Below, one piece after another: positions 41,532 through 51,705 of a DNA stretch of 64,000 bases (positions are counted from its first letter, which is position 1; each line of letters begins with the position of its first letter). The notes below the pieces were generated by a model. The model did not search any database, was not told the DNA's origin, and worked only from the letters and a program-made list of their open reading frames with translations. The stretch is from Fimisoma sp964619315 (GTDB lineage: Bacteria; Bacillota; Clostridia; Peptostreptococcales; Anaerovoracaceae): NCBI GenBank assembly GCA_964619315.1, contig CAZUEH010000002.1, forward strand, positions 60,060-124,059, given 5' to 3'. The position numbers were made by a program, and so were the translations under genes.

Positions 41532-43994
41532 TTAAATATCTCTCAGCGTTACATCTAATTTTTCTTTAAGGCTTTTTAGTATCTTGCTGTGTACAACATT
41601 TACATCTTCATCAGTCAATGTTTTATCGTCGTGTCTATAAGTCAGTGCAAATGCCACACTCTTCTTGTTCTCCTCAACCTGATGTCCTCTGTAGACATCA
41701 AATAATTTAATATCTTTGAGGATTTTGCCGCCTGCATTTTTAATAACTTTTTCTATGTCACCTATTGCCATAGTTTCTTCTACTAGCAAAGCTATATCTC
41801 TTGAAGTTGAAGGGTATTTAGGAAGCGGAGAATATGCTTTTTCAAGGTTAGCCATTTGTGCTACCACATCGAAGAATAGTTCCGCTGCATAGCAGTTGGT
41901 TCCTATTCCATATTTTTCGGCAACTTGTGGGTGAACTTCTCCCATTATACCCAACTCTATAAATTCTTCCATTGGGCCATTAGGTCCATAGCTAACCTCA
42001 CGCACAGCGATTCTTGCACATCTGCCCGGATGGTAAGCTCCATATTCCTTTTCTGCGATAAATTCTAAATCTGTGATTCCAAGTTTGCCAAGCATTTCAA
42101 CTATTGCACCTTTTAGAGTGAAAAAGTCTTCTTCCTTACCATAGAATCCTATGGACATGGCATCGCTTTCTGTAGGAAGTTCCTCTTCATTAAGGAGATT
42201 TACCATGAAAGTGTTTCCGATTTCGAAAGCTCTTACGGCCTCTCTATTTCTTGAGTAGTTTCTTCCTAATACTTCCATCATTCCTGGAGTAAGCACTGTT
42301 CTCATTACGGATGTGTCTTCTCCTAGAGGGTTTAATATCTTAACAAAGCCTCTTTCCCATGAGTCTTCGTCTATTCTTAAATTGTCAACTCCCTTAGGGC
42401 TTACAAAAGAATATGTTTGGATTTCGTTGGCACCTAGGGCGCACATCGTTTCTCTTACCAAATCCTTTACATTTCTCTCGTATGACTGAGACGCCTGATT
42501 GTTTCCCTTAGGGATAGTCACTGGCATCTTATCATAACCATAAAGTCTTGCAACTTCCTCAATCAAATCATTTTCTATTTCGATGTCTTGTCTTATTGTA
42601 GGAGGGGTAACATACATATCGTCACCTGTTCCCTCTACTTTCATTTCAAGGCTTTCAAAATATTTTACCATCTGTTCTCTGTCTATATCAATTCCGAGGA
42701 ATTTGTTAATTCTGCTTACTCTAGCAAGCACTGTCTTTGCTTCTTCAACTTGCGGATAAACATCTACACGGCCTTCTATGACTTTTCCTGCGCCTATAAG
42801 TTCTATCAAGTAGCAAACTCTATCTGCTGCGTCCTGACAAAGGTTAGGATCAATTCCTTTTTCGTAACGTGATGATGCTTCTGTACGAAGGCCTAGTCTT
42901 TTAGCAGTAGTTCTCACGCTATTTCCTAAGAAATTGGCTGATTCCACAATTATAGTATTTGTATCCTTCTCGATTTCTGAGTTAAGACCACCCATTACAC
43001 CTGCAATGGCGATAGACTTTTGTCCATCGTGAATCATTAGCATCTTCTCATCAAGAGTTCTTTCGGTGTTATCCAATGTGGTGAATTTTTCACCGCCAAA
43101 TGCAGTATCAACTACGATTTTTTTGTCTTCTACGCTGTTTATATCGAAAGCATGGATTGGCTGGCCATACTCAAGCATTACAAAGTTTGTAATATCAACG
43201 ATATTATTTATAGGTCTCATTCCTGCATGGATCAATCTTCTTTGAAGCCACCATGGAGAATCTTCAACCTTAACATCTTTTACAACTCTTGCAATATATC
43301 TTTTGCAAAGGTCAGACTTGATTTCTACGCTGATATAATCAGACGCTTTGCCCTCTTCCTTTTGGCATTTGTTTTCAGGATATTTTAGCTCTGTGCCAAG
43401 GGTTGCAGACGTTTCTCTTGCCATTCCTATCATTGAAAGGCAATCCGGTCTGTTTGGGGTGATTTCAAAATCGATTATCTGATCTTCTAGCTCAAGGGCT
43501 TCTGAAAAATCTATTCCTAATGGATATTCATTATTTAAAATCCATATTCCCTCTTTCTGATTTACAGGAACCACTTTGTCTTCAAATCCAAGCTCGCTAA
43601 AAGAGCATAGCATACCGTTGGACTCGATGCTTCTTAGTTTTCCTGCTTTTATCTTAGCTCCACCCTCTTTTTTAGGTTGTCCATTAAGTGGACCTGGGAT
43701 TTTACTTCCATCAAGGGCAACAGGAACATAGGCTCCTTCAAATACATTAGATGCACCTGTAACTATCTGAACTAAGTCTTCCTTGCCAATGTCAAGTTGG
43801 CACACTACAAGTTTGTCTGCGTCAGGGTGCTTTTCTATTTTTACGATTTTGCCAACTACTACCTTTTCCATGTCTGCTCCAACTTGCTCCATGGTTTCAA
43901 GGTTAGATCCTGACATAATCATTTTTTCACAAAATTCTTCAGGGCTTACATTGATATTTGTATAATCTTTTAGCCATTCTAATGAAACTATCAT
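41532..43994 (-). CDS. pheT: Phenylalanyl-tRNA synthetase beta subunit
   Basis: An 820-residue PheT. Order: EMAP/OB tRNA-binding domain (about 40-150, VVGKIVKIEKHPDADKL), B3/B4 editing domain (about 210-380, ending with VMGGLNSEI), B5 domain (about 400-475), catalytic-like core, and the C-terminal FDX-ACB anticodon domain (PLPKYPSTSRDIALLV...). It pairs with PheS to form the (alpha-beta)2 enzyme. Follows pheS by 12 bp. No T-box precedes the pair in this operon. Confidence 0.97.
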   Translation of the reverse strand: MIVSLEWLKDYTNINVSPEEFCEKMIMSGSNLETMEQVGADMEKVVVGKIVKIEKHPDADKLVVCQLDIGKEDLVQIVTGASNVFEGAYVPVALDGSKIPGPLNGQPKKEGGAKIKAGKLRSIESNGMLCSFSELGFEDKVVPVNQKEGIWILNNEYPLGIDFSEALELEDQIIDFEITPNRPDCLSMIGMARETSATLGTELKYPENKCQKEEGKASDYISVEIKSDLCKRYIARVVKDVKVEDSPWWLQRRLIHAGMRPINNIVDITNFVMLEYGQPIHAFDINSVEDKKIVVDTAFGGEKFTTLDNTERTLDEKMLMIHDGQKSIAIAGVMGGLNSEIEKDTNTIIVESANFLGNSVRTTAKRLGLRTEASSRYEKGIDPNLCQDAADRVCYLIELIGAGKVIEGRVDVYPQVEEAKTVLARVSRINKFLGIDIDREQMVKYFESLEMKVEGTGDDMYVTPPTIRQDIEIENDLIEEVARLYGYDKMPVTIPKGNNQASQSYERNVKDLVRETMCALGANEIQTYSFVSPKGVDNLRIDEDSWERGFVKILNPLGEDTSVMRTVLTPGMMEVLGRNYSRNREAVRAFEIGNTFMVNLLNEEELPTESDAMSIGFYGKEEDFFTLKGAIVEMLGKLGITDLEFIAEKEYGAYHPGRCARIAVREVSYGPNGPMEEFIELGIMGEVHPQVAEKYGIGTNCYAAELFFDVVAQMANLEKAYSPLPKYPSTSRDIALLVEETMAIGDIEKVIKNAGGKILKDIKLFDVYRGHQVEENKKSVAFALTYRHDDKTLTDEDVNVVHSKILKSLKEKLDVTLRDI

Positions 43995-44006
43995 TCTTGG
44001 TACCTC

Positions 44007-45029
44007 CTATTTGAATTGCTCTATGAAACGCATATCGTTTTCATATAGCAGTCTAATGTCATCAATTCCGTATTTAAGCATAGCAATTCTTTCTACGCCC
44101 ATACCAAAAGCAAATCCGGTGTATTTTTCAGTATCTACATCGCCTACTTTTAGTACGTTAGGGTGTACCATGCCGCAACCTAATATTTCTATCCAGCCGC
44201 TGCCTTTACATACCCTGCATCCTTTGCCTCCACATTTAAAACAAGACACATCCATTTCTGCAGAAGGTTCTGTAAATGGGAAATGATGCGGTCTAAATTT
44301 GGTTTTGGTTTCTGATCCGAACATCTGCTTTGCAAAGCTGTCCAAAACTCCCTTTAGGTCGGCCATAGTAATGCCTTCATCAACTACTAACCCTTCCACT
44401 TGATGGAACATTGGAGAGTGAGTAGCATCAGGAGTGTCACAACGGAAACATCTTCCTGGTGCAAATACTCTTATAGGAGGTTTTTGTCCTTGCAGAGTTC
44501 TTACTTGTACAGGTGAAGTCTGGGTTCTTAATAGAATACCCTCGCTAATATAAAATGTATCCGAGAAATCTCTTGACGGATGATATGGATCTGCATTGAG
44601 TGCATCAAAGTTATTAAATACAGTTTCAACCTCAGGACCTTCTGACAATGAAAATCCCATGGATTTAAAGACTTTTGATATTTCTTCAATTGTAATGGTT
44701 ATAGGGTGTTTAGTTCCAAGTTTATAACTTTTGCCTGGCTCTGTAACATCTATTGTCTCAATTTTAAACTTAGCCTCTATTGCTTTTGCTTTTAGGCTGT
44801 TTATAGTATCAGTTAAAAGTTCTTCAACTTCTGCCCTAACTTGGTTAGCAGCCTGCCCTAATTCTTTTCTCTCTTCTGGAGAAAGTTTGCCCATTGATCT
44901 TAAAATTTCAGTAAGAGCACCTTTTTTGCCAAGAACTTTAATTCTTGTTTCCTCTGCTTCTTGCAGGGTTTCTGCTCTTTCAAGTTTTTTCTTTGACTCT
45001 TCAAGAATCGTCTTTAATTTTTGTTGCAT
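44007..45029 (-). CDS. pheS: Phenylalanyl-tRNA synthetase alpha subunit
   Basis: A 340-residue class II synthetase subunit holding the active site. Coiled-coil N terminus (1-90), then motif 2 region FRCDTPDATHSPMFHQVEGLVVDEG and motif 3 GMGVERIAMLKYGIDDIR. GAGAGG lies before the ATG. It is 39 bp from the upstream SpoU gene with no room for a regulatory leader, so it depends on upstream transcription or on a weak local promoter. Confidence 0.97.
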   Translation of the reverse strand: MQQKLKTILEESKKKLERAETLQEAEETRIKVLGKKGALTEILRSMGKLSPEERKELGQAANQVRAEVEELLTDTINSLKAKAIEAKFKIETIDVTEPGKSYKLGTKHPITITIEEISKVFKSMGFSLSEGPEVETVFNNFDALNADPYHPSRDFSDTFYISEGILLRTQTSPVQVRTLQGQKPPIRVFAPGRCFRCDTPDATHSPMFHQVEGLVVDEGITMADLKGVLDSFAKQMFGSETKTKFRPHHFPFTEPSAEMDVSCFKCGGKGCRVCKGSGWIEILGCGMVHPNVLKVGDVDTEKYTGFAFGMGVERIAMLKYGIDDIRLLYENDMRFIEQFK

Positions 45030-45068
45030 TTGTTAACCTCTCGATGCTAAATATATTTGCTTTTTTTT

Positions 45069-45851
45069 TTATGCCCTTGGCCTAACTGCCTCATACATTA
45101 TAATGGCTGCCGCCACCGATGCATTTAGGGATTCTATAGTTCCTAACATAGGAATCTTAATTTTCAATTCTGCTTTTTCTATAAGGCTTTGACTAACGCC
45201 GTTTCCTTCATTTCCAACAACTAAAGCTATATCATTAGTCAAATCCTCTTCATAGTAGTACCTGCTTCCTTCAAGACAAGACGCAGCAAGCCGTTTCTTA
45301 GCTTTTTTTATAAGAATCAATAATTCTTCTTCATCTTCAACCATCGCTATAGGCATTCTGAATAAAGACCCTGTTGCTGCTCTAACTACTTTTGGGGAGA
45401 ATATATCTGCTGTGCCTTTTAATGCTATTACAAGGGTGTACCCTGCTGCATCAGCAGTTCTTATTATTGTGCCTATATTACCCGGATCTTGCAACCTGTC
45501 TAAAACGACAAAATTCCCCGGTGCTCCATTATTAAGAAACTCCTCCAGGGAAAATACAGGCTTTTTGACTGCCGCCACAATGCCTTGGCTATTTTGTGTC
45601 TGTCCTATTTGGTTGAATAGACTTTTGTCTGCCAACAAAACCTTATCTTCTTCAACGCCTAACCTAAGCAAACGCGCTTCGTCGCCTTTTCGTATTATGA
45701 CTTTATCAATGACTGCACCATTGTTCAAAGCTTCCTCAATCAGATTCTCGCCTTCAATTATGTATAGCCCCAGTTTGTCTCTATATTTCTTTGTTTCAAG
45801 CTTTTGAAAAAGCTTGAAAATTTGATTGTTTTTTGAAGTAATCTCAGTCAT
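45069..45851 (-). CDS. SpoU/TrmH-family RNA 2'-O-methyltransferase
   Basis: A 260-residue SPOUT methyltransferase with an N-terminal L30e-like substrate-binding domain (1-100). The three SpoU motifs are clear: DPGNIGTIIRTADAAG, ALVVGNEGNGVSQ and IPMLGTIESLNASVAAAIIMYEA. It methylates a ribose in rRNA or tRNA; the site is unknown (RlmB, TrmH and others share these motifs). In Firmicutes this type often adjoins pheS (ysgA), as it does here. Confidence 0.92.
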   Translation of the reverse strand: MTEITSKNNQIFKLFQKLETKKYRDKLGLYIIEGENLIEEALNNGAVIDKVIIRKGDEARLLRLGVEEDKVLLADKSLFNQIGQTQNSQGIVAAVKKPVFSLEEFLNNGAPGNFVVLDRLQDPGNIGTIIRTADAAGYTLVIALKGTADIFSPKVVRAATGSLFRMPIAMVEDEEELLILIKKAKKRLAASCLEGSRYYYEEDLTNDIALVVGNEGNGVSQSLIEKAELKIKIPMLGTIESLNASVAAAIIMYEAVRPRA

Positions 45852-45884
45852 CTTTGACCTTATCTCACCTTATTATTTACTACA

Positions 45885-45908
45885 AGAGCCGGTTATAAGC
45901 CGGCTCTG
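45885..45908 (-). terminator. Hairpin after ftsZ
   Basis: AGAGCCGG / CCGGCTCT arms with a short loop, 7 bp past the ftsZ stop. The following minus-strand sequence TTGTAGT is a poor T tract, so it may only reduce read-through or stabilise the dcw mRNA 3' end. Confidence 0.55.
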
Positions 45909-45914
45909 ATATTT

Positions 45915-47069
45915 TTATTTGAGAAAATCCGGAATTTCGAACTCAGTAGTTCCTTCTTCTTCACTGCTTAAAATATCTTGCAATGTGCGTTCTGTTCCAT
46001 TTAATCCCTCAACTTGTCCGAATATAACATCTTCGTCAGTTTTGGCTTCTGTGTTTACAGGAGCGTCATTTGTTAAGCCTACAGATGTAGCTGCTTTTGG
46101 TTCTGAAGGTTCTAGCCCCTCATCAAAGCCTGTTGCTATTACTGTAATTGCTACTTCATCTTCCATCTCCTCGTTAACAGCCGCACCGAAAATCAAGATA
46201 CAGTCTCTATCCGCCTTTTCTTCAACTAGTCCTGCTATTTCACTAACTTCAAGCATGCCCAAGTCATACCCTCCAGAAACATAAAGCAATATTGCTTTTG
46301 CTCCTGCAATGGTGGTTTCAAGCAAAGGACTCTCAATAGCTGCACCAACAGCATCTTGAGCTCGTTTTTCGCCTCTGCCATGACCTGTGCCCATATGTGC
46401 TACGCCTCTGTCTGTCATTACAGACTTGACATCGGCAAAGTCTACGTTTATCAAAGCAAAATCAGATATCAAATCTGAGATTCCCTGAACACCTTGTCTT
46501 AGAACATCATCAGCCATGCGGAATGCATCGACCATGGAAGTGTTTTTTTCACAAGTTTGTAGTAATTTATCGTTTGGAACTACCACTAAAGAGTCTACAT
46601 ATCTTTTTAAGAATTCGATTCCAAGATCTGCTTGTTTTCCTCTTTTAGAACCCTCAAAAGAAAACGGTTTGGTAACTACACCTACTGTGAGTATTCCCAT
46701 ATCCTTTGCGGTTTTGGCGATTATAGGTGCGGCACCTGTTCCTGTTCCGCCTCCCATTCCAGCGGTGACAAAAATCATGTCAGCTCCGTCCATTATAGTT
46801 CCAATTTCATCTAATGTCTCTTCAGCTGCCTTTTGTCCTACTTCTGGGTTGGCGCCTGCTCCCAATCCTCTGGTGAGTTTTTCGCCAATCTGTATTTTTG
46901 TTTCAGCCAAGCATCTGCTTAGCGCTTGTTTGTCTGTATTGACAGCAATGAATTCGACTCCTTTAAGCCCGGCTTCCACCATGCGATTAACTGCATTGCA
47001 TCCGCCACCGCCTACACCGATTACTTTTATGACTGCCGCCTTTTCCATATCCGTTTCAATATGTAGCAT
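45915..47069 (-). CDS. ftsZ: Cell division protein FtsZ
   Basis: A 384-residue tubulin-like GTPase that forms the Z ring. GTP-binding: VGGGGCNAVNRM, the tubulin signature GMGGGTGTGAAP, T7 loop region NVDFADVKSVM. The tail ends EFEIPDFLK, the conserved C-terminal peptide that binds FtsA, SepF or ZapA. The ATG at 47069 follows AAGGAGG; the frame is open 23 codons further without a site. It ends the division part of the cluster, 97 bp after ftsQ. Confidence 0.98.
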   Translation of the reverse strand: MLHIETDMEKAAVIKVIGVGGGGCNAVNRMVEAGLKGVEFIAVNTDKQALSRCLAETKIQIGEKLTRGLGAGANPEVGQKAAEETLDEIGTIMDGADMIFVTAGMGGGTGTGAAPIIAKTAKDMGILTVGVVTKPFSFEGSKRGKQADLGIEFLKRYVDSLVVVPNDKLLQTCEKNTSMVDAFRMADDVLRQGVQGISDLISDFALINVDFADVKSVMTDRGVAHMGTGHGRGEKRAQDAVGAAIESPLLETTIAGAKAILLYVSGGYDLGMLEVSEIAGLVEEKADRDCILIFGAAVNEEMEDEVAITVIATGFDEGLEPSEPKAATSVGLTNDAPVNTEAKTDEDVIFGQVEGLNGTERTLQDILSSEEEGTTEFEIPDFLK

Positions 47070-47165
47070 CTTAAATCCTTCCTCCTTGCTGTTCCCAATT
47101 ATAATTTTTATTGTACCATATATCCCTGTGTATTGCATTAGTTTTTAAGGTTTTTTGCTGTTTTT

Positions 47166-47912
47166 TTACTCAAAAGCAGGGCTAAATGAAATGTAGTCAT
47201 CACCACTTACTCCAACAGTGCCTCTTTGGATATCTATGTCGAAAAGTCCTCTTATTACTTTTTGCAAATTTCCCGACTTCATCGACTCCATTAAGTTTTG
47301 TGCAGTTCCCTGACAAACGAGAAAATCTAACACGTATGCTTTGATCTCCGTCTCGGTGTTTTCAATGCTTTTGAAGTACATATCGGTTTCTTCCATTGTA
47401 ACGATAGTCTCCATAATCTGCCTTAGCTGCACACTTTCTTCCACTCCAATTGGTTGTCCTGGTTCCAGTTTATTGATAGTCAACCCTCTAACCAAAGTCA
47501 GCTGTGGCTCAACATCAGTCTTTCGAAGAACTATGCCATTTTTGTCTATGACCACATAGCTATCATCGTATACAATCGCACCTATTTGTTTTCGCTCTGT
47601 AAGTTGGATTTTAATCTTATCAGGCAACACTCGTTTTACTTTTACTTTTTCCATATAAGGATCGAGTTCAAGCCTGTTCTTTATATCACTACAACCAGAA
47701 CCCCAAAAGATATTCTCACCCGTCTTACAATCACCCATGATGATAATTTCATCTTCAGTGTAATAGTTGTTGCCTTCTACCTCGAATTTTGCAACATCAA
47801 AAAACGCCGAAGAGGCAAACAAATAAAGTGCCCCTGCTAATAATATGATTATAAGTAATTTAACCCATAGGCTAATTCTCTTTTTTTTACGTTTTTTCTC
47901 TTTACGTTTCAA
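47166..47912 (-). CDS. ftsQ: Cell division protein FtsQ/DivIB
   Basis: A 248-residue divisome protein: basic cytoplasmic start (about 15 residues of Lys/Arg), one transmembrane helix (17-33), POTRA domain beginning FEVEGNNYYTEDEIIIMG, and a beta domain up to the end. It bridges FtsL to other divisome parts. The start codon is TTG at 47912, chosen because AGGTGG precedes it and no ATG fits. Its place between murG and ftsZ is where divIB lies in Firmicute dcw clusters. Confidence 0.88.
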   Translation of the reverse strand: MKRKEKKRKKKRISLWVKLLIIILLAGALYLFASSAFFDVAKFEVEGNNYYTEDEIIIMGDCKTGENIFWGSGCSDIKNRLELDPYMEKVKVKRVLPDKIKIQLTERKQIGAIVYDDSYVVIDKNGIVLRKTDVEPQLTLVRGLTINKLEPGQPIGVEESVQLRQIMETIVTMEETDMYFKSIENTETEIKAYVLDFLVCQGTAQNLMESMKSGNLQKVIRGLFDIDIQRGTVGVSGDDYISFSPAFE

Positions 47913-47982
47913 TTAACCCACCTAATATTCTAATGATTTTCGAATCTTCAAACTTACTCAGTGTTTTTACGCGCAAATTCTC

Positions 47983-49092
47983 CTATAAGGCTTCGTAGTC
48001 TTCAATTAGCTTTTGACAGATTATATCAAGTGCTTTGTCAGGTGCACAGCTTTTGCTGGCAGAAGACATCTGGCTCAAAACATCGGGATTATTTTTGAGA
48101 TTCATGATTTCCTCTACTACCTGACTTATCTGCAAGTCCTTTTCTTCAATTAGTATCGCGCCACCTTTATCCGCTACTGCTTTAGCGTTATAGTATTGGT
48201 GATTTCCTGTTACAGTTGGAGCTGGTATTAATATTGATGCCTTGCCACAGACAGTGGTTTCAGCCACAGACAATGCCCCCGCTCTGCTTATAACAACATC
48301 GCATGCTAGCAGGTGGAGATCCATGTTTTCAATATAATCTTTGATTTTAACATTATCCTTTATATCAATAGCTCTTTTGGCTATTTCGTCCGTTATTTTT
48401 TCATAGTACCATTTGCCTGTGCCCATTATTAGGCTCGTTTTGTCATTTCCGTTAAATAAAGGTACCAGTTCGAGTCCAACTTCGTTTATTTTTTCAGAGC
48501 CTAAACTGCCTCCAAAAGTAAAGACTACAAAGTCTTCTTGCGGTATTCCAAGCTTCTCTCGGGCCTCTTCTTTGCTTATTGAAAAGAAGCTTTGTCTTAC
48601 TGGATTTCCTGAATTGATTTGCTTCTCAGGATTTTTGAAATATTGACCCGCATCTGCGAATCCCAAAAATATATTCTTTACAAATTTTTCAAGAGTTCGG
48701 TTTGCTAACCCCGGGTAAGCATTTTGCTCATGTAAATAGCAGAGCTTTTTCTTCATATGTCCAGCCAATAAGACTGGAAAACAAACATAACCTCCAGTGC
48801 CTATTATTACATCCGGTTTAAAAGTTCGTATAACTTTTAAGGATTCCACGATACCTTTTGACACTCTAAATCCTGTCCTCACTACTTCTTTTGGATTAAC
48901 CTTGTCTAGCCATCTTGCATCGACTAACTCCATAGCATATCCAGTATTGGGAACGATGTCCTTCTCAATGCCCTCGCTACATCCCACATATAAGATTTTA
49001 GTAGTAGGGTCTATTTCCATTAATTTGTCTGCTATTGCAAGCGCCGGGTATATATGTCCCCCCGTTCCGCCTCCTGTAACAATTACTTTCAT
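47983..49092 (-). CDS. murG: Lipid II synthase MurG
   Basis: A 369-residue GT-B glycosyltransferase that adds GlcNAc from UDP-GlcNAc to lipid I on the cytoplasmic membrane face. GGGTGGHIYPALAIAD is the N-terminal lipid-binding loop, GTGGYVCFP the second glycine loop, FGGSLGSEKINE the third, and ISRAGALSVAETTVCGKASILIP the UDP-GlcNAc site. AGGTGAAA precedes ATG. It follows ftsW by 8 bp. Confidence 0.97.
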   Translation of the reverse strand: MKVIVTGGGTGGHIYPALAIADKLMEIDPTTKILYVGCSEGIEKDIVPNTGYAMELVDARWLDKVNPKEVVRTGFRVSKGIVESLKVIRTFKPDVIIGTGGYVCFPVLLAGHMKKKLCYLHEQNAYPGLANRTLEKFVKNIFLGFADAGQYFKNPEKQINSGNPVRQSFFSISKEEAREKLGIPQEDFVVFTFGGSLGSEKINEVGLELVPLFNGNDKTSLIMGTGKWYYEKITDEIAKRAIDIKDNVKIKDYIENMDLHLLACDVVISRAGALSVAETTVCGKASILIPAPTVTGNHQYYNAKAVADKGGAILIEEKDLQISQVVEEIMNLKNNPDVLSQMSSASKSCAPDKALDIICQKLIEDYEAL

Positions 49093-49100
49093 TTTTTCAC

Positions 49101-50282
49101 CTATAAGTCGGAGGATTTTGAAATATTTAGTAATATGCCAATAGATCCCATGAATATCAACAATGCGTTACCTCCATAACTCACAAACGGAAGTATAATC
49201 CCTGTTGGCGGAAATGAAGATGTAACAACAGCTATGTTCATAACAACTTGTATTCCTATCATCATTGTTATTCCAGCAGCCATCATCATACCCATATAAT
49301 CGCTGGCATTTATTGCTATATGACAGCCTCTCCATAGCAAAGCCATATAAACTGCAACGAGACCTAATATGCCTATAAATCCTAACTCTTCGCCTATTAT
49401 AGCCAAGATAAAATCGTTTTGAGGTTCTGGCAAATACAAATTCTTTTGTATGCTATTGCCTAATCCAAGTCCTGTCAATCCGCCTGTTCCCATTGCTAGC
49501 AGAGATTGAACTACTTGCCAACCATTGCCAAGTGAGTCTGCGAAAGGATCCAAAAAGCTTGTAAACCTATCGAATCTATACCCATCAGTATCCATGAATA
49601 TTAGACCTACTCCAGCAACTCCAGCAGCTCCTGCCAAAATGCCGAGGTGGCTCCACTTCGCACCTGAAACTAAAAGCATTCCTCCTGCAATAAATACGAT
49701 TGTAAAGGCTGTAGACATGTTAGGTTGGAGCATTATCATTCCTGCATAAACTCCTGCCAATAAAACTACAGGAATTACGCCTTTGCCAAAATTATATGCC
49801 CGTTTTGGATATCTGTCAAAATATCCTGCCACAAAAATAATTAAACCTATTTTTGCAAGCTCTCCTGGCATTATTGTAATAGGTCCTATGCCAATCCATC
49901 TTACTGCTCCGCCGGCTGATTGACCAAGAGGAGTAAACAACAGTGCAAGTAAAACGAAGCAAAGTGCAGGTAGAACCTTGTACAGTCTGCCCCATACGTG
50001 ATAGTCAATTTTAGAAACTATCCACATGCCAATTAGCCCTGCAAAAACCCAAACAACTTGTCTTTTTAGGTAGACATAAGGATCCCCAACTTGGCTAATA
50101 GATTTGTAATAGCTAGCACTGAATATCATAACTGTTCCAAAGGTAATCAGTATAATAGTAAACAATATAAGCCACAAATCGCCATTTTTGCTCGCTCCAA
50201 GGATTTTAAACTTTTTCTTAGCTTTTTTCTCCTTCTTGCCTTCCTTCTTTGATTCAGTTTTTGAAGCTTTTGTTTTTTTCAT
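49101..50282 (-). CDS. ftsW: FtsW/SpoVE-type SEDS glycosyltransferase
   Basis: A 393-residue SEDS protein with ten helices after a very basic 25-residue N terminus (Lys-rich, Ser/Thr). Family marks: PITIMPGELAKIGLI, GNGWQVVQSLLAMGTGGLTGLGLG, QNDFILAIIGEELGFIG and PFVSYGGNAL. It polymerises lipid II with the class B PBP encoded upstream (54151). Location between murD and murG matches spoVE/ftsW of other Firmicutes; septal versus sporulation role cannot be split from sequence. Confidence 0.93.
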   Translation of the reverse strand: MKKTKASKTESKKEGKKEKKAKKKFKILGASKNGDLWLILFTIILITFGTVMIFSASYYKSISQVGDPYVYLKRQVVWVFAGLIGMWIVSKIDYHVWGRLYKVLPALCFVLLALLFTPLGQSAGGAVRWIGIGPITIMPGELAKIGLIIFVAGYFDRYPKRAYNFGKGVIPVVLLAGVYAGMIMLQPNMSTAFTIVFIAGGMLLVSGAKWSHLGILAGAAGVAGVGLIFMDTDGYRFDRFTSFLDPFADSLGNGWQVVQSLLAMGTGGLTGLGLGNSIQKNLYLPEPQNDFILAIIGEELGFIGILGLVAVYMALLWRGCHIAINASDYMGMMMAAGITMMIGIQVVMNIAVVTSSFPPTGIILPFVSYGGNALLIFMGSIGILLNISKSSDL

Positions 50283-50296
50283 ATTCCTAAGGTACC

Positions 50297-51676
50297 TTAA
50301 TTACCTAACCTTGCAACTATCTCTTTAAAATGACGTCCTCTTTGTTCGAAATTTTCGTACATATCCCAGCTTGCACATGCCGGAGAAAGAAGTATAGTAT
50401 CTCCCTCTTCAGCTATTTTAAAAGCGTCTTTGACGCAATCTTCCATATTGTTACAATAAGTATAATCCTTAAAATCATACTTATCAGCTGCCTCTCCAAT
50501 AACCGAGGCATCCTTACCCAAAAGCATCATATGTTTGACGCTTCCATCAAAGCTCTTAATCAACTCATCAAAATTTTGGTCTTTGCCCTCTCCACCAGCA
50601 ATAAGTAAAATGTTCTTCTTAATAGATTTAAGTGCCGTAATTGCTGCATCAACATTCGTTGCTTTTGAATCGTTGTAAAAGCTCACTCCATTCAGTTGAC
50701 CACAATATTCTATTCTGTGTTCAACGCCGCCAAAAGACTTTAAGCTTTCCCTTATAACCTCTACATCAATTCCTGAAAAGTAGCATATTGCCGATGCCGC
50801 AAGGGCATTTTCAACATTGTGTTTGCCTATAATTTGTAAATCGTCTCGATGGCAAAGGTCTATACTCTCATTCTTTTCGTTAGCTATAACCAATCTGTCG
50901 TTTTTAAGAAACGCTCCCACCTCAAGTTCACGAGTGGATGAAAAATACACTACCTTTGCCTTGCAATTTTTTACCAAACGGTAGCTTAGCTCATCATCTC
51001 TGTTTATTATGCAATATCCGTTCTCGTCTTGATTTGCAAATATATTGGCCTTTGCAAGACCATAGTTTTCCATAGTGTGATGTCTGTTTAAGTGGTCCGG
51101 AGTTATATTCAATATCGCCGATACTATAGGCTTAAAATACTTAGCGGTCTGTAACTGGAAGCTGCTTGTCTCTGTAATTAGCCAATCTTCCTCTTTTGTT
51201 TCTAAAGCTTTTGAAATAACTGCCACTCCAATATTACCTACAACATAAGTGCTTCGTCCTGCTTTTTTGAAGATTTCGCCCACTAAAGTTGTTGTTGTTG
51301 TCTTGCCATTAGTGCCTGTGATTGCTACGAAATTTCCGCGAGCTATTCTATATGCAATTTCTAATTCCCCTACAATCTCAGCTCCCGCTTCATTAGCCTT
51401 TTGTATAAACTCAAGCTCTGGGGTAACCCCAGGGCTTAAAATCAACATATCAAAAGATTCAATGTCTTCTGGTATTTGTCCGAGGCATAATTCGAGACCT
51501 TTTCCTGTCAAAAAATTAAGAAGCTGACCGTCTATATCCTCGGGTTTTTTCGAGTCTTGAACAGTCACTTGAGCCCCTAATTTTAGCATAGCTTGAATAG
51601 CAGCAATGCCTGATTTGCCCATTCCTACTACTAATACTCTTTTGCCTTTTATGTTATTCAAATTTATGTTTTTCAT
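50297..51676 (-). CDS. murD: UDP-MurNAc-L-alanine:D-glutamate ligase
   Basis: A 459-residue Mur ligase. Rossmann-type N-terminal domain (KRVLVVGMGKSGIAAIQ), ATP-binding VAITGTNGKTTTTTLVGEI (about 120), NITPDHLNRHHTMENY, and C-terminal domain with FYNDSKATNVDA and LSPACASWDMYENFEQRG, both MurD hallmarks. It adds D-Glu to the cytoplasmic precursor. 14 bp from ftsW, 29 bp after mraY. Confidence 0.97.
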   Translation of the reverse strand: MKNINLNNIKGKRVLVVGMGKSGIAAIQAMLKLGAQVTVQDSKKPEDIDGQLLNFLTGKGLELCLGQIPEDIESFDMLILSPGVTPELEFIQKANEAGAEIVGELEIAYRIARGNFVAITGTNGKTTTTTLVGEIFKKAGRSTYVVGNIGVAVISKALETKEEDWLITETSSFQLQTAKYFKPIVSAILNITPDHLNRHHTMENYGLAKANIFANQDENGYCIINRDDELSYRLVKNCKAKVVYFSSTRELEVGAFLKNDRLVIANEKNESIDLCHRDDLQIIGKHNVENALAASAICYFSGIDVEVIRESLKSFGGVEHRIEYCGQLNGVSFYNDSKATNVDAAITALKSIKKNILLIAGGEGKDQNFDELIKSFDGSVKHMMLLGKDASVIGEAADKYDFKDYTYCNNMEDCVKDAFKIAEEGDTILLSPACASWDMYENFEQRGRHFKEIVARLGN

Positions 51677-51705
51677 TTTGTTACCTCAACCCCATTAACA
51701 TTATC

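Noticed and set aside
45030..45068. T-box leader before pheS
   Set aside because: The gap is 39 bp, too short for a T-box.
46516..47148. Long plus-strand frame (210 codons) opposite ftsZ
   Set aside because: It mirrors the codon pattern of ftsZ on the other strand, has no ribosome site and no recognisable domain.
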